Positions 18,696-27,655 of a stretch of 42,583 nt of DNA are shown here, in pieces (the stretch's first letter is position 1; every line of letters starts with the position of its first letter). The DNA comes from Pirellulales bacterium (GTDB taxonomy: Bacteria > Planctomycetota > Planctomycetia > Pirellulales > JACPPG01), in NCBI GenBank assembly GCA_036499395.1, contig DASYDW010000039.1:1-42583 (forward strand), in the 5' to 3' direction. The notes beneath the pieces are model-generated. The model had not been told where the DNA came from and did no database searches. It saw only the letters and a program-made list of their open reading frames with translations. The translations under genes and the position numbers were made by a program.

Positions 18696-19443
18696 TTACG
18701 TCGTGCGGCCGTACTTTTCCGCGAGGCCCTTTTTCCATTCTTCGTAGCCTTGCGTGACACGACCATGCTTAGCGCCGGTCGTCGAGCGCGCTTTTCGCGA
18801 CCTTCGAGCTCCCTGCGCTTTTTGAGCCTGATCCTGCCTGGTTGGGCCGCCAACCCGTCCCGGCGCTTCGAATTGCGAAAGGCCTCGCCGCCGTTCGCAG
18901 CCCTGTCGACGAGCTGGGCATGCTTGCGGAAAGCTTTGAACCCCCGACATTCTTCGCTTTCGTTGACCGGGGGTCCGCACCGGACTTCGACTTCGGCCGA
19001 GAATTCGCAAAGGGATTGTTGGATTTTAGAGGAACAGGATTTTTGCGTTTCGCGGCTAACGTTTTGGCATTTATTGGCTGGGCCTTCGTTTTTGGCGTCA
19101 TCGCAGTTCTTGGCGCCGCGCCAGTCTTCGCCTTCGCCCGAGTTGCAGGTTTGGGCGCAGGTAAAGGGGCAGAAGTCGGCACGTAAGCCTGGGGTAAGGG
19201 CACCGCAAACGGCCTCGCCTTTGAGCGAGCTGTTGCCGACGAGGAGCTTTTGTGAAGGAGAGACCTGTTCGAGTAGGGCGCGCCATCTTGTGCCGCGCGA
19301 GTTATGCCATGGCACGGTCCACACGTATTGAAGTCGATGCATAAGCCGATTGCGACGTAGCGCACAAGTATTGACGTCAGATGGGCGCAAGCCATATCAG
19401 TGAGTCGCTTTACCTCGCGAACCAAAAGCTGCGATACCTTCAT
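18696..19443 (-). pseudogene. Degenerate Lys/Ala/Ser/Pro-rich reading frame (histone H1-like composition)
   Basis: This fills most of the 970-bp gap between the GT and GT2 genes. One minus-strand frame (18769-19443) encodes a strongly basic low-complexity chain rich in A, K, S, P, R and T, for example KPATRAKAKTGAAPRT and NAKTLAAKRKNPVPL. It ends in SKVAKSALDDRR. An overlapping frame, which stops at 18696, ends in GYEEWKKGLAEKYGRTT with codon use that looks more natural. A simple reading is a decayed gene for a basic DNA- or RNA-binding tail protein, with one or more frameshifts near 18770-18800. The first 65 residues do not look coding. The region is also nearly free of stops on the plus strand, an artefact of its biased composition. 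No domain was recognised. Confidence 0.4.
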
Positions 19444-19464
19444 AGATATAAGACTTCATTGCTT

Positions 19465-19508
19465 TCCTAAATGGATGCCCGCACCTATCCGTGGCCAATC
19501 CATTAGGA
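19465..19508 (-). terminator. Hairpin at the end of the GT2 gene, possible operon boundary
   Basis: On the plus strand TCCTAAATGGAT (19465-19476) pairs with ATCCATTAGGA (19498-19508), giving an 11-bp stem with a single bulged A and a 21-nt loop. It overlaps the TAA stop of the GT2 gene (19503-19505). On the transcribed strand no U-run follows, so termination would need a factor, or the hairpin could stabilise the 3' end of the upstream operon RNA. Confidence 0.4.
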
Positions 19509-20588
19509 ACTCTCATGCCGTGTGACATCCTCGGCTGATCGACGAGTTGGTCGTATCAGCTCCAGCAGGACTCCCATGCCGGCGCCAACGTGCAACGTCA
19601 TGAACACTGCCGGCAGCAATGGCAACTCTTTCCAGCAACGGTTTCTGATCGCCAGCCCCGCCGAGAAACCAACGACGACCAGACCATACGAGGCCACGCC
19701 CGTCGCGAGCAGCCATGTTGCCGAGCGCGACCACGGGGTCAACAGAGCGCCCACGAGCACAAACAACAGAAACAACGCAGGCACGAACCCCAAGGGCGAA
19801 AACGTCTCCGGATGTTTGCGCAACAACCGCATCCGCCCCCGGCCATAACGCGACATCTGTTGAAACAGCCTGGCCAACGTCGCGCGCGGATGGTACCCCA
19901 CACGCAGCGCGGGCACGAACACGCAACGCATGCCGGCGCGATCGATCCGATGATTCAGCTCAACGTCTTCACAAGCGTCGAACGATTCGTCGAACAGCCC
20001 TACGCGATCGAATACCGTGCGACGATAAGCCACGGCCACGCTATGAGCCGGCACGACTTGCTCGCGCTTCGAGAAGACGTGCGACGCCGGATGATGCCCC
20101 AGTCGCGACGCGCGAGCGATGCCGATCGCCCGCTGTAACGTGCTAGGTTGCGATGTTTCGAGCGGCTGTGGCCGGCCAAGGCAATCGGCGCTCGTCCGCT
20201 CAAATGTCCAGGCCAACTCGTCAAGATATCTATCCGAGCCGATCTCGCAGTGACCATCCACGATCAGGAGAATTTCTCCGCGTGCCGCCTGAATGCCTAG
20301 GTTGCGTGCCGCGCTCGACCAACGTCGAGGATTGGCAAGCAAACGAACACTACCAGATTCATCGATGAAGCCCTGTACGATTTCTCGCGTGCGGTCCGTT
20401 GATTCGCCATCAACCACGATGATTTCGAAGCGATCGAGCGCGTAGCTCTGCCGCAATAGGGCGTTCAAGGTGCTCCCGATCGCACTCGCCTCATTGCGAA
20501 CAGGCATAACGACCGAGATGAACGGTCGCGCGGCAGATGCAAGACTGCCCTGAACCGTGCGGTCGCGATTGGTTTCTAGGATGCTCAT
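19503..20588 (-). CDS. ExoA-like GT2 glycosyltransferase with C-terminal membrane helices
   Basis: A 361-residue GT2 enzyme with the GT-A domain in the first 250 residues and three hydrophobic segments after FSPLGFVPALFLLFVLVGAL. Signatures are ISVVMPVRNEASAIGSTL, VVDGESTDRT, LIVDGHCEIG (the metal-binding Asp) and DESFDACEDVELNHRIDRAG with the catalytic-base region. Proteins of this layout resemble succinoglycan ExoA and add sugars at the cytoplasmic membrane face. It is the last gene of the tight sigma-exosortase-kinase run, 92 bp downstream of the deacetylase gene, and is followed by a hairpin. Confidence 0.9.
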   Translation of the reverse strand: MSILETNRDRTVQGSLASAARPFISVVMPVRNEASAIGSTLNALLRQSYALDRFEIIVVDGESTDRTREIVQGFIDESGSVRLLANPRRWSSAARNLGIQAARGEILLIVDGHCEIGSDRYLDELAWTFERTSADCLGRPQPLETSQPSTLQRAIGIARASRLGHHPASHVFSKREQVVPAHSVAVAYRRTVFDRVGLFDESFDACEDVELNHRIDRAGMRCVFVPALRVGYHPRATLARLFQQMSRYGRGRMRLLRKHPETFSPLGFVPALFLLFVLVGALLTPWSRSATWLLATGVASYGLVVVGFSAGLAIRNRCWKELPLLPAVFMTLHVGAGMGVLLELIRPTRRSAEDVTRHESS

Positions 20589-20680
20589 CTTGGTGAAAGG
20601 CGACTCTTACTCTTAAGCTCGTCATCGGCCACGACGTCAGCTAAACGATCTATCTTGGGCCACGGCAATGCTGTAACGAT

Positions 20681-21589
20681 TCAGCAGATCGGGGTAGATG
20701 ACGAACTGGACAGTGCCGACACCGCTGACGACTCTGCAGCCTCGGTTTGTGCCTGCTTGATGCAATCTCGCAGGCAGCCAAATCGAAACGATGCGAGCAA
20801 CCGGCGTAATTTAGATTCGGTCGTCCTGAGATTGACGTAATGCCGTCGTCGGGCCAGCCACGACCCTGCCCGCAACCGAGGCTGCTCCGGATCGATTTCC
20901 CAGGGGTGAACGTAAAACACAAACGGTCGAGCAAGCTGCTGATTGATGCTGCGTAAGGAGCGAATCGTGAACGGCAGCGGATAAAGGCGAAAATAGCCGC
21001 CCCCCGAAACGGGAATGTTCAAGCGTGCTTTGCGCACAACTGCCGGAGGAAATTCCCACAAATCGCCACTGGCCGTATCGATCTGATGTAAACCGGGCTG
21101 AGCGTCCGGTATCCCATAGCGATCGTGGTAAATCGGGAAGATGCTGGAATCAATCGTAAAGCCTTCGTCAGCCAGAATCTCCAACGCCCAGAACGAATTC
21201 TTGGTGATCGAGAAGCTGGGGGCTCGGTAGGCGTTGATTGGTTCGCCAATGATCTGCTCAAGCACATCGCGCGACTTTTGCAGGTCTGATCGAAACTCGT
21301 CAGGCGTGAGTTCATAGACAAGCCGGTGCCAATAGCTATGAGAACCGATTTCGTGCCCTGTGGCGTGAATATCTCTCACGAGTTGCGGAAATCGCTCGGC
21401 CACCCAACCCAAGACGAAAAACGTGGCTCGCACGTTCCGCTCGTCGAGCAGGTGCAATAATCGACGCGTATTTTCGACCACGCGGCTTTCGCAATGATGC
21501 CAGTCGTGACGCGCGACATGTCCTTCGAACGCCGAGACTTGAAAGTAGTCTTCGACGTCGATCGTCAGTGCATTGAGTACTTGTGACAC
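20681..21589 (-). CDS. Exosortase-cluster polysaccharide deacetylase (DUF3473 type)
   Basis: A 302-residue NodB-fold deacetylase of the type found beside exosortases. It begins near the N-terminus with ALTIDVEDYFQVSAFEG (metal and catalytic Asp pair), then ATFFVLGWVAERFP, GHEIGSHSYWHRLVYELT (metal-binding His pair), YRAPSFSIT and, in the DUF3473 portion, FYVHPWEIDPEQPR. It removes N-acetyl groups from amino sugars in the exopolysaccharide, or a related modification. The start is GTG 21589, with GGGGAA about ten bases upstream. The last 20 residues are Ser/Ala-rich and probably disordered. Its companions EpsI and exosortase are in the same operon, which supports the assignment. Confidence 0.93.
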   Translation of the reverse strand: MSQVLNALTIDVEDYFQVSAFEGHVARHDWHHCESRVVENTRRLLHLLDERNVRATFFVLGWVAERFPQLVRDIHATGHEIGSHSYWHRLVYELTPDEFRSDLQKSRDVLEQIIGEPINAYRAPSFSITKNSFWALEILADEGFTIDSSIFPIYHDRYGIPDAQPGLHQIDTASGDLWEFPPAVVRKARLNIPVSGGGYFRLYPLPFTIRSLRSINQQLARPFVFYVHPWEIDPEQPRLRAGSWLARRRHYVNLRTTESKLRRLLASFRFGCLRDCIKQAQTEAAESSAVSALSSSSSTPIC

Positions 21590-21630
21590 GATTTACTCGT
21601 TCCCCGCGTGGTCAGTTACTGCGCCGTAGT

Positions 21631-22491
21631 TCATCGTGGCTTCGTTTGCTGCGACACCTGCGGGAGTGGGTTGCCCTTGCGCGAATGAGCGTCGCCTTGG
21701 CGAGGTACCGTGACCGTGTCCACCGTCGCCGCGCGAACCACCGCGGTGTCGGGTGGTCCGGACCTTTGAGCCACGTCCTCCGGAAGGTTCACTGCTCGAT
21801 AAAGCCTCAGGATCCGCATCGATACCTTCTTCATTCCGCAAAGGCGCAATGCCGTCCAGCAAAGAATGCGCAGATCGAGAGTTAAACTCGCGTGGCGAAC
21901 GTACTCCAGATCAAGCACTAACTTCCGTCGCACGCTGTTTAAGTCCGAGTCGGGAGGAAGGTTGACCTGCGCCAAGCCCGTTACGCCGGGGCGAACTACC
22001 AGGCGGGCAACGTACTCGTCGATTTCTTGGGCCAGAAAGTGGGTGAATTCCGGACGTTCGGGGCGCGGGCCCACCAGGTCCATGTCTCCTTTGACGACAT
22101 TTATCAGTTGCGGCAACTCGTCCAAGTGCACAGAACGAATGAATCGCCCCAACCCGGTCAGCCGTGGGTCGTTGTTCGTGGCCCACGTCGGTCCGGTTCG
22201 CGCCTCGGCATCGTGCCGCATCGTGCGGATTTTATACATGGTGAAGTACTTGCCATTGCGCCCCACACGCACCTGCCGATAAATACCGGGCCCTCGCGAG
22301 GTCACTCTCACCAACAAGATCAACAGAGCAATCAGCGGTACTGCCGGGAGTAAAAGCACCACGGCCATGACACGATCGGGACCGTGCTTCCAGCGACAAT
22401 AGTTTGACATCTTGATCGGCGGCCGTCCGCGGTCGATCTTCGTCAATGCCACTCCAGAGCGGAGCTTTTTACGTTCCGTGATGCTGGCCAT
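21631..22491 (-). CDS. Undecaprenyl-phosphate sugar phosphotransferase (ExoY/WcaJ C-terminal type)
   Basis: A 286-residue initiating enzyme that moves a sugar-1-phosphate onto undecaprenyl phosphate and so starts repeat-unit synthesis. The single reentrant membrane segment (VMAVVLLLPAVPLIALLILL) is followed by RVGRNGKYFTMYKIRTMR, RLTGLGRFIR, then LDELPQLINVVKGDMDLVGP with RPERPE and finally VRPGVTGLAQV. It is the short stand-alone form without an N-terminal multi-helix domain. The start has AGGAG eight bases upstream. About 50 extra C-terminal residues after the core are polar and of unknown role. Confidence 0.93.
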   Translation of the reverse strand: MASITERKKLRSGVALTKIDRGRPPIKMSNYCRWKHGPDRVMAVVLLLPAVPLIALLILLVRVTSRGPGIYRQVRVGRNGKYFTMYKIRTMRHDAEARTGPTWATNNDPRLTGLGRFIRSVHLDELPQLINVVKGDMDLVGPRPERPEFTHFLAQEIDEYVARLVVRPGVTGLAQVNLPPDSDLNSVRRKLVLDLEYVRHASLTLDLRILCWTALRLCGMKKVSMRILRLYRAVNLPEDVAQRSGPPDTAVVRAATVDTVTVPRQGDAHSRKGNPLPQVSQQTKPR

Positions 22492-22520
22492 GTTGCCAAC
22501 TCCTAGATAGTGAGTGCATC

Positions 22521-23201
22521 TTAGACGGAGCTCGACGATGGCGACGACGTCGAAAACAACGTCGCATCGAGCGCAGGAAGAAAGTCACGCAGGAACTGCT
22601 GACACACATCGGGCCCCTGCTCGTCGGCAGGATCGGCCAAAGGCGCGGCAACTTGGATCTTGAAAAGCATCGACGCCCCTCCGTGCTCATAGCGCGGATT
22701 GACCGACGCGCGCCACTGCCCCGCCGCGTCGGCCCAGCCGTATACGACGCTAAATCGATTCTGCTCGACGTCGTTGGACCGAAAGACCATCCGCCAAAGT
22801 GATTCGTCGGGCCGCTGCTGGGGACGCGTGGCAATGGATTTGCGTTGCTGCACGATGGTCTGTCCGCGGCTGGAATAACAGATTTCCGGTGTATGCACCG
22901 CGGTTGGGCCAGGGGGGCCCACCAGCAAGGCCACTCGTACAATGTCGCCCGTTAGCACGTTTTTGTAACTTCGCGACAGATAGCCGGCGCATTGCAGCAT
23001 TTGCAGCGTTTCGTCTTCGAACGGTTCCGAAGATTGTAACTCCCAGTCGCCTACCCGCTCTGGCACGCGTGCCACGCACTCTCCCGCGGCAATCAAATCA
23101 GGTGGTGTGCCCCAGCGATTGGATAGTTTCCCTTCCACCCAACCGGCGGCGATCGTCGCCGTACACGTTGCTGCAACTGCGAACATTAGGGCTTTTGGCA
23201 T
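22521..23201 (-). CDS. epsI: EpsI-type exosortase-associated protein (DUF3485)
   Basis: A 226-residue envelope protein with a short N-terminal hydrophobic signal or anchor (FAVAATCTATIAAGWVEG). The family pattern is present: VPERVGDWELQSSEPF, SRSYKNVLTGDIVRVALL and the signature VHTPEICYSSRGQ, then SVVYGWADAAGQWRAS. In many bacteria this domain is fused to exosortase or encoded next to it. Its exact role in processing is not settled. ATG 23201 is preceded by GAGAGGAA, a strong ribosome site, and the gene is 21 bp after the TPR gene. The Ser-rich tail looks disordered. Confidence 0.9.
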   Translation of the reverse strand: MPKALMFAVAATCTATIAAGWVEGKLSNRWGTPPDLIAAGECVARVPERVGDWELQSSEPFEDETLQMLQCAGYLSRSYKNVLTGDIVRVALLVGPPGPTAVHTPEICYSSRGQTIVQQRKSIATRPQQRPDESLWRMVFRSNDVEQNRFSVVYGWADAAGQWRASVNPRYEHGGASMLFKIQVAAPLADPADEQGPDVCQQFLRDFLPALDATLFSTSSPSSSSV

Positions 23202-23222
23202 GAAAATTCCTCTCCGTCAGGT

Positions 23223-26200
23223 TCAGCTCTTCAAATCTCGCTCGAGCTCTTCCAACGCCTTACGATCGCGTGGAGTCAGTGTGGCGGCATCCAGGGAGAG
23301 CTTGCGGGCGCGATCGATCGCTTCACGAGATTCCGATAGTTTGCCGACACGTTGCAGCGCTACGCTCAGATGCAAAAAATGCCGGGCATCGGCCACGGAC
23401 CGTGACGTCGCGTCCTGCAATACGCCGATGGCCCCTTCGATATCGCCCATGTCGAGCAAGAGGGTCCCTTTGGTATCCAAAAGTTCCGCGATCGGCCCAC
23501 CTTGCGCAAGCGCGCGATCGATCAATTCTCGGGCCTCGGCATGATGTGCCGCCTGCTGTGAAAGAGCGGCGGTCAGATTGTTCATGGCCAAGATATTGCG
23601 CGGTTCGATCTGCAGCACTTTACGCAAAATAGGAATCGCCACCTCGCCGTGATCTTCGACCAGCCGCCACGTAGCCAGCGCCGAAAGAAACCTCGTATCT
23701 TCGCCGTGCTTTTTCCAGGCCTCGTTAAGTAGCGGCTCGGCACGCGCAGCGACTTCGCGATTCGTATTCCCAACAGAGAGTGATTCGGCCAGCACTGTCG
23801 CGGTCTGCGCCGTGTCATCGCTCGCACCGGCCTGCAACAAAAGCGCAACCGCTTCATCAATATGATCGTGGCGAGCCAGCCAGTTCGCGAGCGACGGATA
23901 GGCCGCCGGGTCAAGCTTTGCCGCCCGTCGCAAAAATCGTTCCGCTTGCTCGTCCATTTGCAACTGGGCGAACAGGTTACCGGCGGATAAGAGCACCTTG
24001 GACTTCTCGGTATCCGTTGTCGCGCGAGTTAATCGTTCGTCGAAGTACATTCCGACGATCGAATCGATTTCTCCGTACCGTCTCTCGGCGGCCAGCAACC
24101 TGGCACGCAGAGTCAAAGTCGCGAAGCTTTGTGGATCGATGGCCGACAGTTTCTTCAACCACGGACCGGCCTCGGTGGCGCGATTGTCTTTCAGTAATAG
24201 ATCGACGTAGCGGGCCAGATGGCGGGGCTGGGGGTTGTTCCGATTGACAAGTGCAAAGGCATGTTCTTGCGCTTCGCGGGCGCGCCCTTCGATTTGGTAC
24301 AGGTCCACGATCATCGCGCGGTCTTCATCGGATGCTTCGCCGCGCGCGGCAAGGTCTTCGAGAATCTTTTCGGCGCGCTGGTGATCGTGCGGCTGCCCAC
24401 GACGCAGCAGTAGGCGGGCTTGCAATCCTTGCGCGCGAGCGCTCCCCTTTGTTTCACGCGACATGCTGTCAAGTAGCCCCGCGGCCTCGGCCAACTGCGT
24501 TTGTTCCCCACGACCAATCAAAAAAGATGCCAGGCCCAAGCGAGTACCGTTTGCCTCAGGATCTAACTCGCGGGCGCGGCGCAATGACCGCTCGGCAAAT
24601 TCAGGATCGCGGTCAGTAAAAAAGGCCACGGCTCGGTTCAGAACCATAGTGTCCGTAGGAGCAAGCTCGAGCGCTTTGCGAAAGGATTTCGCGGCCCCCT
24701 CCTGATCGTCAAGCAACAATTGATCCTGGGCAACGATCAAAATCAAATCGCGCTCGGGAAGTTTTACTGAACGCGCCATCTCGGCGACCGTTGCCGCGGC
24801 TTCCTCGCGGCGCCCCATTTCCATCAAAAAGCCGAATAGTCCCTGCCAAGCGCGCACCTCCTGCGACGAAACCGTGATCGCCTTGCGAAATGCCTCCTCG
24901 GCTTCGGCATTCTGCTTAGCGGCCAGCAAAGACTGACCGAGCACTACGAAACTCATGGCATCGTCAGGACGTTGATCGACCTGTTGTTGCGCCAATCGTG
25001 TGGCGTCGTGAGAATCACCTTGTCTGATTCGCATGGCCACGGCGATATTGCCCAACCGCGGCGAAAGCATCGCCGCGTCCCCTAATTCATCCAAATGTTC
25101 CCGCAATTCCTCGAATTGACCGGTGGCGTACAACAGCGTTACGAGTTGTTCACGAGCAAAACGCCGCGTCTCGCCCAGTGCAATTGCCTTGCGATAGGCA
25201 TCAATGGCGCGCTCCGGCTGGCCGCGGCGTGCGGCAATCTGCCCTTGCAATACCAGACCGATTGACCACATCGGCCGTAATTTCACGATCTCGGCCGCGG
25301 TCTGCTCCGCTTCGTCCAGCGCCGATCTGTCAGCGCCGGTCGCCTCGCTCAGCAGTCGCTGCACGCGATAGAAACGCCATCCGGTTCCGTTGGCACCTTC
25401 CTGCTTCCGTAATTCTTCTTCCCAATGTGCCAACTCGCGCAGGTCACGGGTCTCCATCGCCAGATCGGCCAGCATCTCAAGCAAGATTTCGCTACGGTCG
25501 TCGTGTGACGCCAACTCTTGCAGAATGCGTCTCGCTTCATCCATCTTGCCGGACCGCATCGCGATGCTAGCGGCGCGAAACTGGAGCGCCTCCTGTTGTT
25601 CGGCGGGCATCAGTGGCAGGGCCGCCGTGATCTGTTGCCAGGCTTCCTCGAACTTCCCGCGCGCCGTCAGCAGGTTCGCGCGCATCAGGACCACGGCGGT
25701 CTCACTGTCGTTGGCCGCCGCAAAGACACCCAGCAGCGCATCCGCTTTATCCGGCTGCTTTTCGGCCTCGTAGGCCAGGAGCAGTAATTCCGTCAGACTA
25801 GCCGAGCGCGGGTCGGCCGCTTGTGCAGCCTCCATCAACTTCAGCGTGTCGCGCGTACCCTGACGCAGGTCGTTTAATTGGGTAACAAGAGCCGTCAAGG
25901 CCTTCGACTCGGGAAAACGCTTGCGCCCTTCGGCGATGCTCTCCTCGACGGCCTGCCAGTCGCGTTGCTTGGCGGCCGAGGTCACCTGCTTCCGAATCTG
26001 CCCCTCGATCAAGGAAGCCCACACCTCATCGGTCGCCTCGGGATGCAACGTCGCATTACGAAATTCTCGCACGGCCTCGTCCATGCGCCCCGCGGCCTCC
26101 CAACTGCGAGCGGCCGCAAACTGAGGAGCGATGGCCTGGGGCAAAAGTGCCGCGGCTTCCTTGAACGCCATGGCAGCCTGGTCCCAATGCCTGAGCGCCG

Positions 26201-27584
26201 TGTAGCACCGTCCTAGTTGCATATAGCTTTGAGCACGGCTCGATACTTCGTGCTTGGTGGCAACGGATGGATTCTCCATGACCGAACGATTCAGCAGAAC
26301 AATGGCCTGCGACCATTGCTGCTTTTCCATGTGCCATTGCCCCCGCAGCGCGTCCAGAGTGCTTCGCAAGGGACTCACAGCGCCCTTGGTCATGCGGTTT
26401 TCCCGGCTTTCCAGTTGCTTGGCCGTGGTGTTGAGCATTTGCTCCGCGTCGTCGAGATTCGTTGCGGATAAGTAGAGGGATGCCAGCGTTAACTGCAACG
26501 ACGGCAGGTCGGCCTGCCCGACCGACGACAGTCCGCGCTTCATCGTCGCAATGGCTTCGTCCGACTGTTCCGAATTGGCTTGCAGCTGCGCCAAGCCCAG
26601 ATAGGACCGCGCGTCGTTGGGATGCGCAGCAATGGCATTCTCGAAAAAGGCGGCAGCGGCGCCATTGTCTTTGCCTTTCGCGCGCTCGGCGGCCGCCAAT
26701 TGCACCAGGACATTCGCATGTTCCGTATCGAGTTCGAGCGCCCGGTCCAGATCGGCATCCGACCCGGTGCCGTCGTTGCGAGCGTGAAATAGATAACGTC
26801 CAACCCAGGCGGCGACGACCGCGGGGTTGGCGGCCACCATGTCGTCGACGATCTGTTTGGCAGTCGCGCGGCGAACGTCCTCACTTGGCTCGGTCAAATC
26901 ATGCCGATACATTTCGGCAAACTGAATGGATAGGTCGATCTGTTCCGGCATGCCTTTGCTCGCGTCGATCGCTCGTTGAAAATCGGCGATCAATTCAGCA
27001 GGCGCGCTGAAGTCTCCGCGCGCCCTCGCATTTCCATACGCCGCCGCGATTTTCAAGCGCAAAGCCTTGGTATCACCGGCCTGTTGCCCAAGCGCCGCAT
27101 TGATTTCCGCCAGGGCGTCACGAAAACGCCCGACCTGCATTAATCGCTCGGCGTGCCGAATACGTAGGTCCGTCTGGTCGGGCGCCAAACCAACGGCAAT
27201 CCCGTACAGCCGCTCCGCCGTCGGGATCTTGGCAGGCGATTCGTCAGCCAGATGATCGAAGTCGCGGGCCAGTCGCGCTCGCGCAGCGGCGTCTTCCGGA
27301 TAGATTCGCAGATAACGCTCTACGCTTTGCACCGCTTCGCCCCATTCTTCTTTTTCCTCGAGCACCGCGGCGCGGCTCAAGAACACCGAGCCATGTCGTC
27401 GCAGTTGATAGGAGTGCCACAGATATCCCAACGGCGCGATCACCGCGACGCAGGCCACGGTCCCCAACAATAAAGGCCAGTTCACGTGCCAGGTGAAGCC
27501 CGCATTTTGCGGAACGGAGCCGCGACCTGACGTCACCACTGACCGTGGAGGGTTGGACATCTTGGATTTGGAAGCGTGAGACAT
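23223..27584 (-). CDS. Very large membrane-anchored TPR protein (PrsT-like role)
   Basis: A 1453-residue protein with one N-terminal membrane helix (about residues 33-55, PLLLGTVACVAVIAPLGYLW) and then essentially continuous tetratricopeptide repeats. Typical A-helix/B-helix units with W-x-x-A/L-G-x-x-Y and A-x-x-x-F/Y-x-x-A-I spacing occur throughout, for example AQPERAIDAYRKAIALGE-like and NAEAEEAFRKAITVS units. Exosortase clusters in other phyla encode a large TPR protein (PrsT) believed to scaffold the export or assembly machinery in the periplasm. This one has a membrane helix rather than a lipobox Cys and is longer than the usual examples. It lies between the Wzc-like kinase and EpsI, so a scaffold role is a reasonable inference. 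Confidence 0.88.
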   Translation of the reverse strand: MSHASKSKMSNPPRSVVTSGRGSVPQNAGFTWHVNWPLLLGTVACVAVIAPLGYLWHSYQLRRHGSVFLSRAAVLEEKEEWGEAVQSVERYLRIYPEDAAARARLARDFDHLADESPAKIPTAERLYGIAVGLAPDQTDLRIRHAERLMQVGRFRDALAEINAALGQQAGDTKALRLKIAAAYGNARARGDFSAPAELIADFQRAIDASKGMPEQIDLSIQFAEMYRHDLTEPSEDVRRATAKQIVDDMVAANPAVVAAWVGRYLFHARNDGTGSDADLDRALELDTEHANVLVQLAAAERAKGKDNGAAAAFFENAIAAHPNDARSYLGLAQLQANSEQSDEAIATMKRGLSSVGQADLPSLQLTLASLYLSATNLDDAEQMLNTTAKQLESRENRMTKGAVSPLRSTLDALRGQWHMEKQQWSQAIVLLNRSVMENPSVATKHEVSSRAQSYMQLGRCYTALRHWDQAAMAFKEAAALLPQAIAPQFAAARSWEAAGRMDEAVREFRNATLHPEATDEVWASLIEGQIRKQVTSAAKQRDWQAVEESIAEGRKRFPESKALTALVTQLNDLRQGTRDTLKLMEAAQAADPRSASLTELLLLAYEAEKQPDKADALLGVFAAANDSETAVVLMRANLLTARGKFEEAWQQITAALPLMPAEQQEALQFRAASIAMRSGKMDEARRILQELASHDDRSEILLEMLADLAMETRDLRELAHWEEELRKQEGANGTGWRFYRVQRLLSEATGADRSALDEAEQTAAEIVKLRPMWSIGLVLQGQIAARRGQPERAIDAYRKAIALGETRRFAREQLVTLLYATGQFEELREHLDELGDAAMLSPRLGNIAVAMRIRQGDSHDATRLAQQQVDQRPDDAMSFVVLGQSLLAAKQNAEAEEAFRKAITVSSQEVRAWQGLFGFLMEMGRREEAAATVAEMARSVKLPERDLILIVAQDQLLLDDQEGAAKSFRKALELAPTDTMVLNRAVAFFTDRDPEFAERSLRRARELDPEANGTRLGLASFLIGRGEQTQLAEAAGLLDSMSRETKGSARAQGLQARLLLRRGQPHDHQRAEKILEDLAARGEASDEDRAMIVDLYQIEGRAREAQEHAFALVNRNNPQPRHLARYVDLLLKDNRATEAGPWLKKLSAIDPQSFATLTLRARLLAAERRYGEIDSIVGMYFDERLTRATTDTEKSKVLLSAGNLFAQLQMDEQAERFLRRAAKLDPAAYPSLANWLARHDHIDEAVALLLQAGASDDTAQTATVLAESLSVGNTNREVAARAEPLLNEAWKKHGEDTRFLSALATWRLVEDHGEVAIPILRKVLQIEPRNILAMNNLTAALSQQAAHHAEARELIDRALAQGGPIAELLDTKGTLLLDMGDIEGAIGVLQDATSRSVADARHFLHLSVALQRVGKLSESREAIDRARKLSLDAATLTPRDRKALEELERDLKS

Positions 27585-27655
27585 GTTATCACCCGTGTTC
27601 CCAGCGCAAGACCGCCGAGCGGCTTAGCGCGTTGACCGGATTTCATTGGTAGCTG

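Noticed and set aside
18612..19331. Long open frame on the plus strand over the basic island
   Set aside because: It is the complement of a Lys/Ala-rich minus-strand stretch; its Ser/Leu/Phe-rich translation has no domain or ribosome site and is best explained by biased composition.
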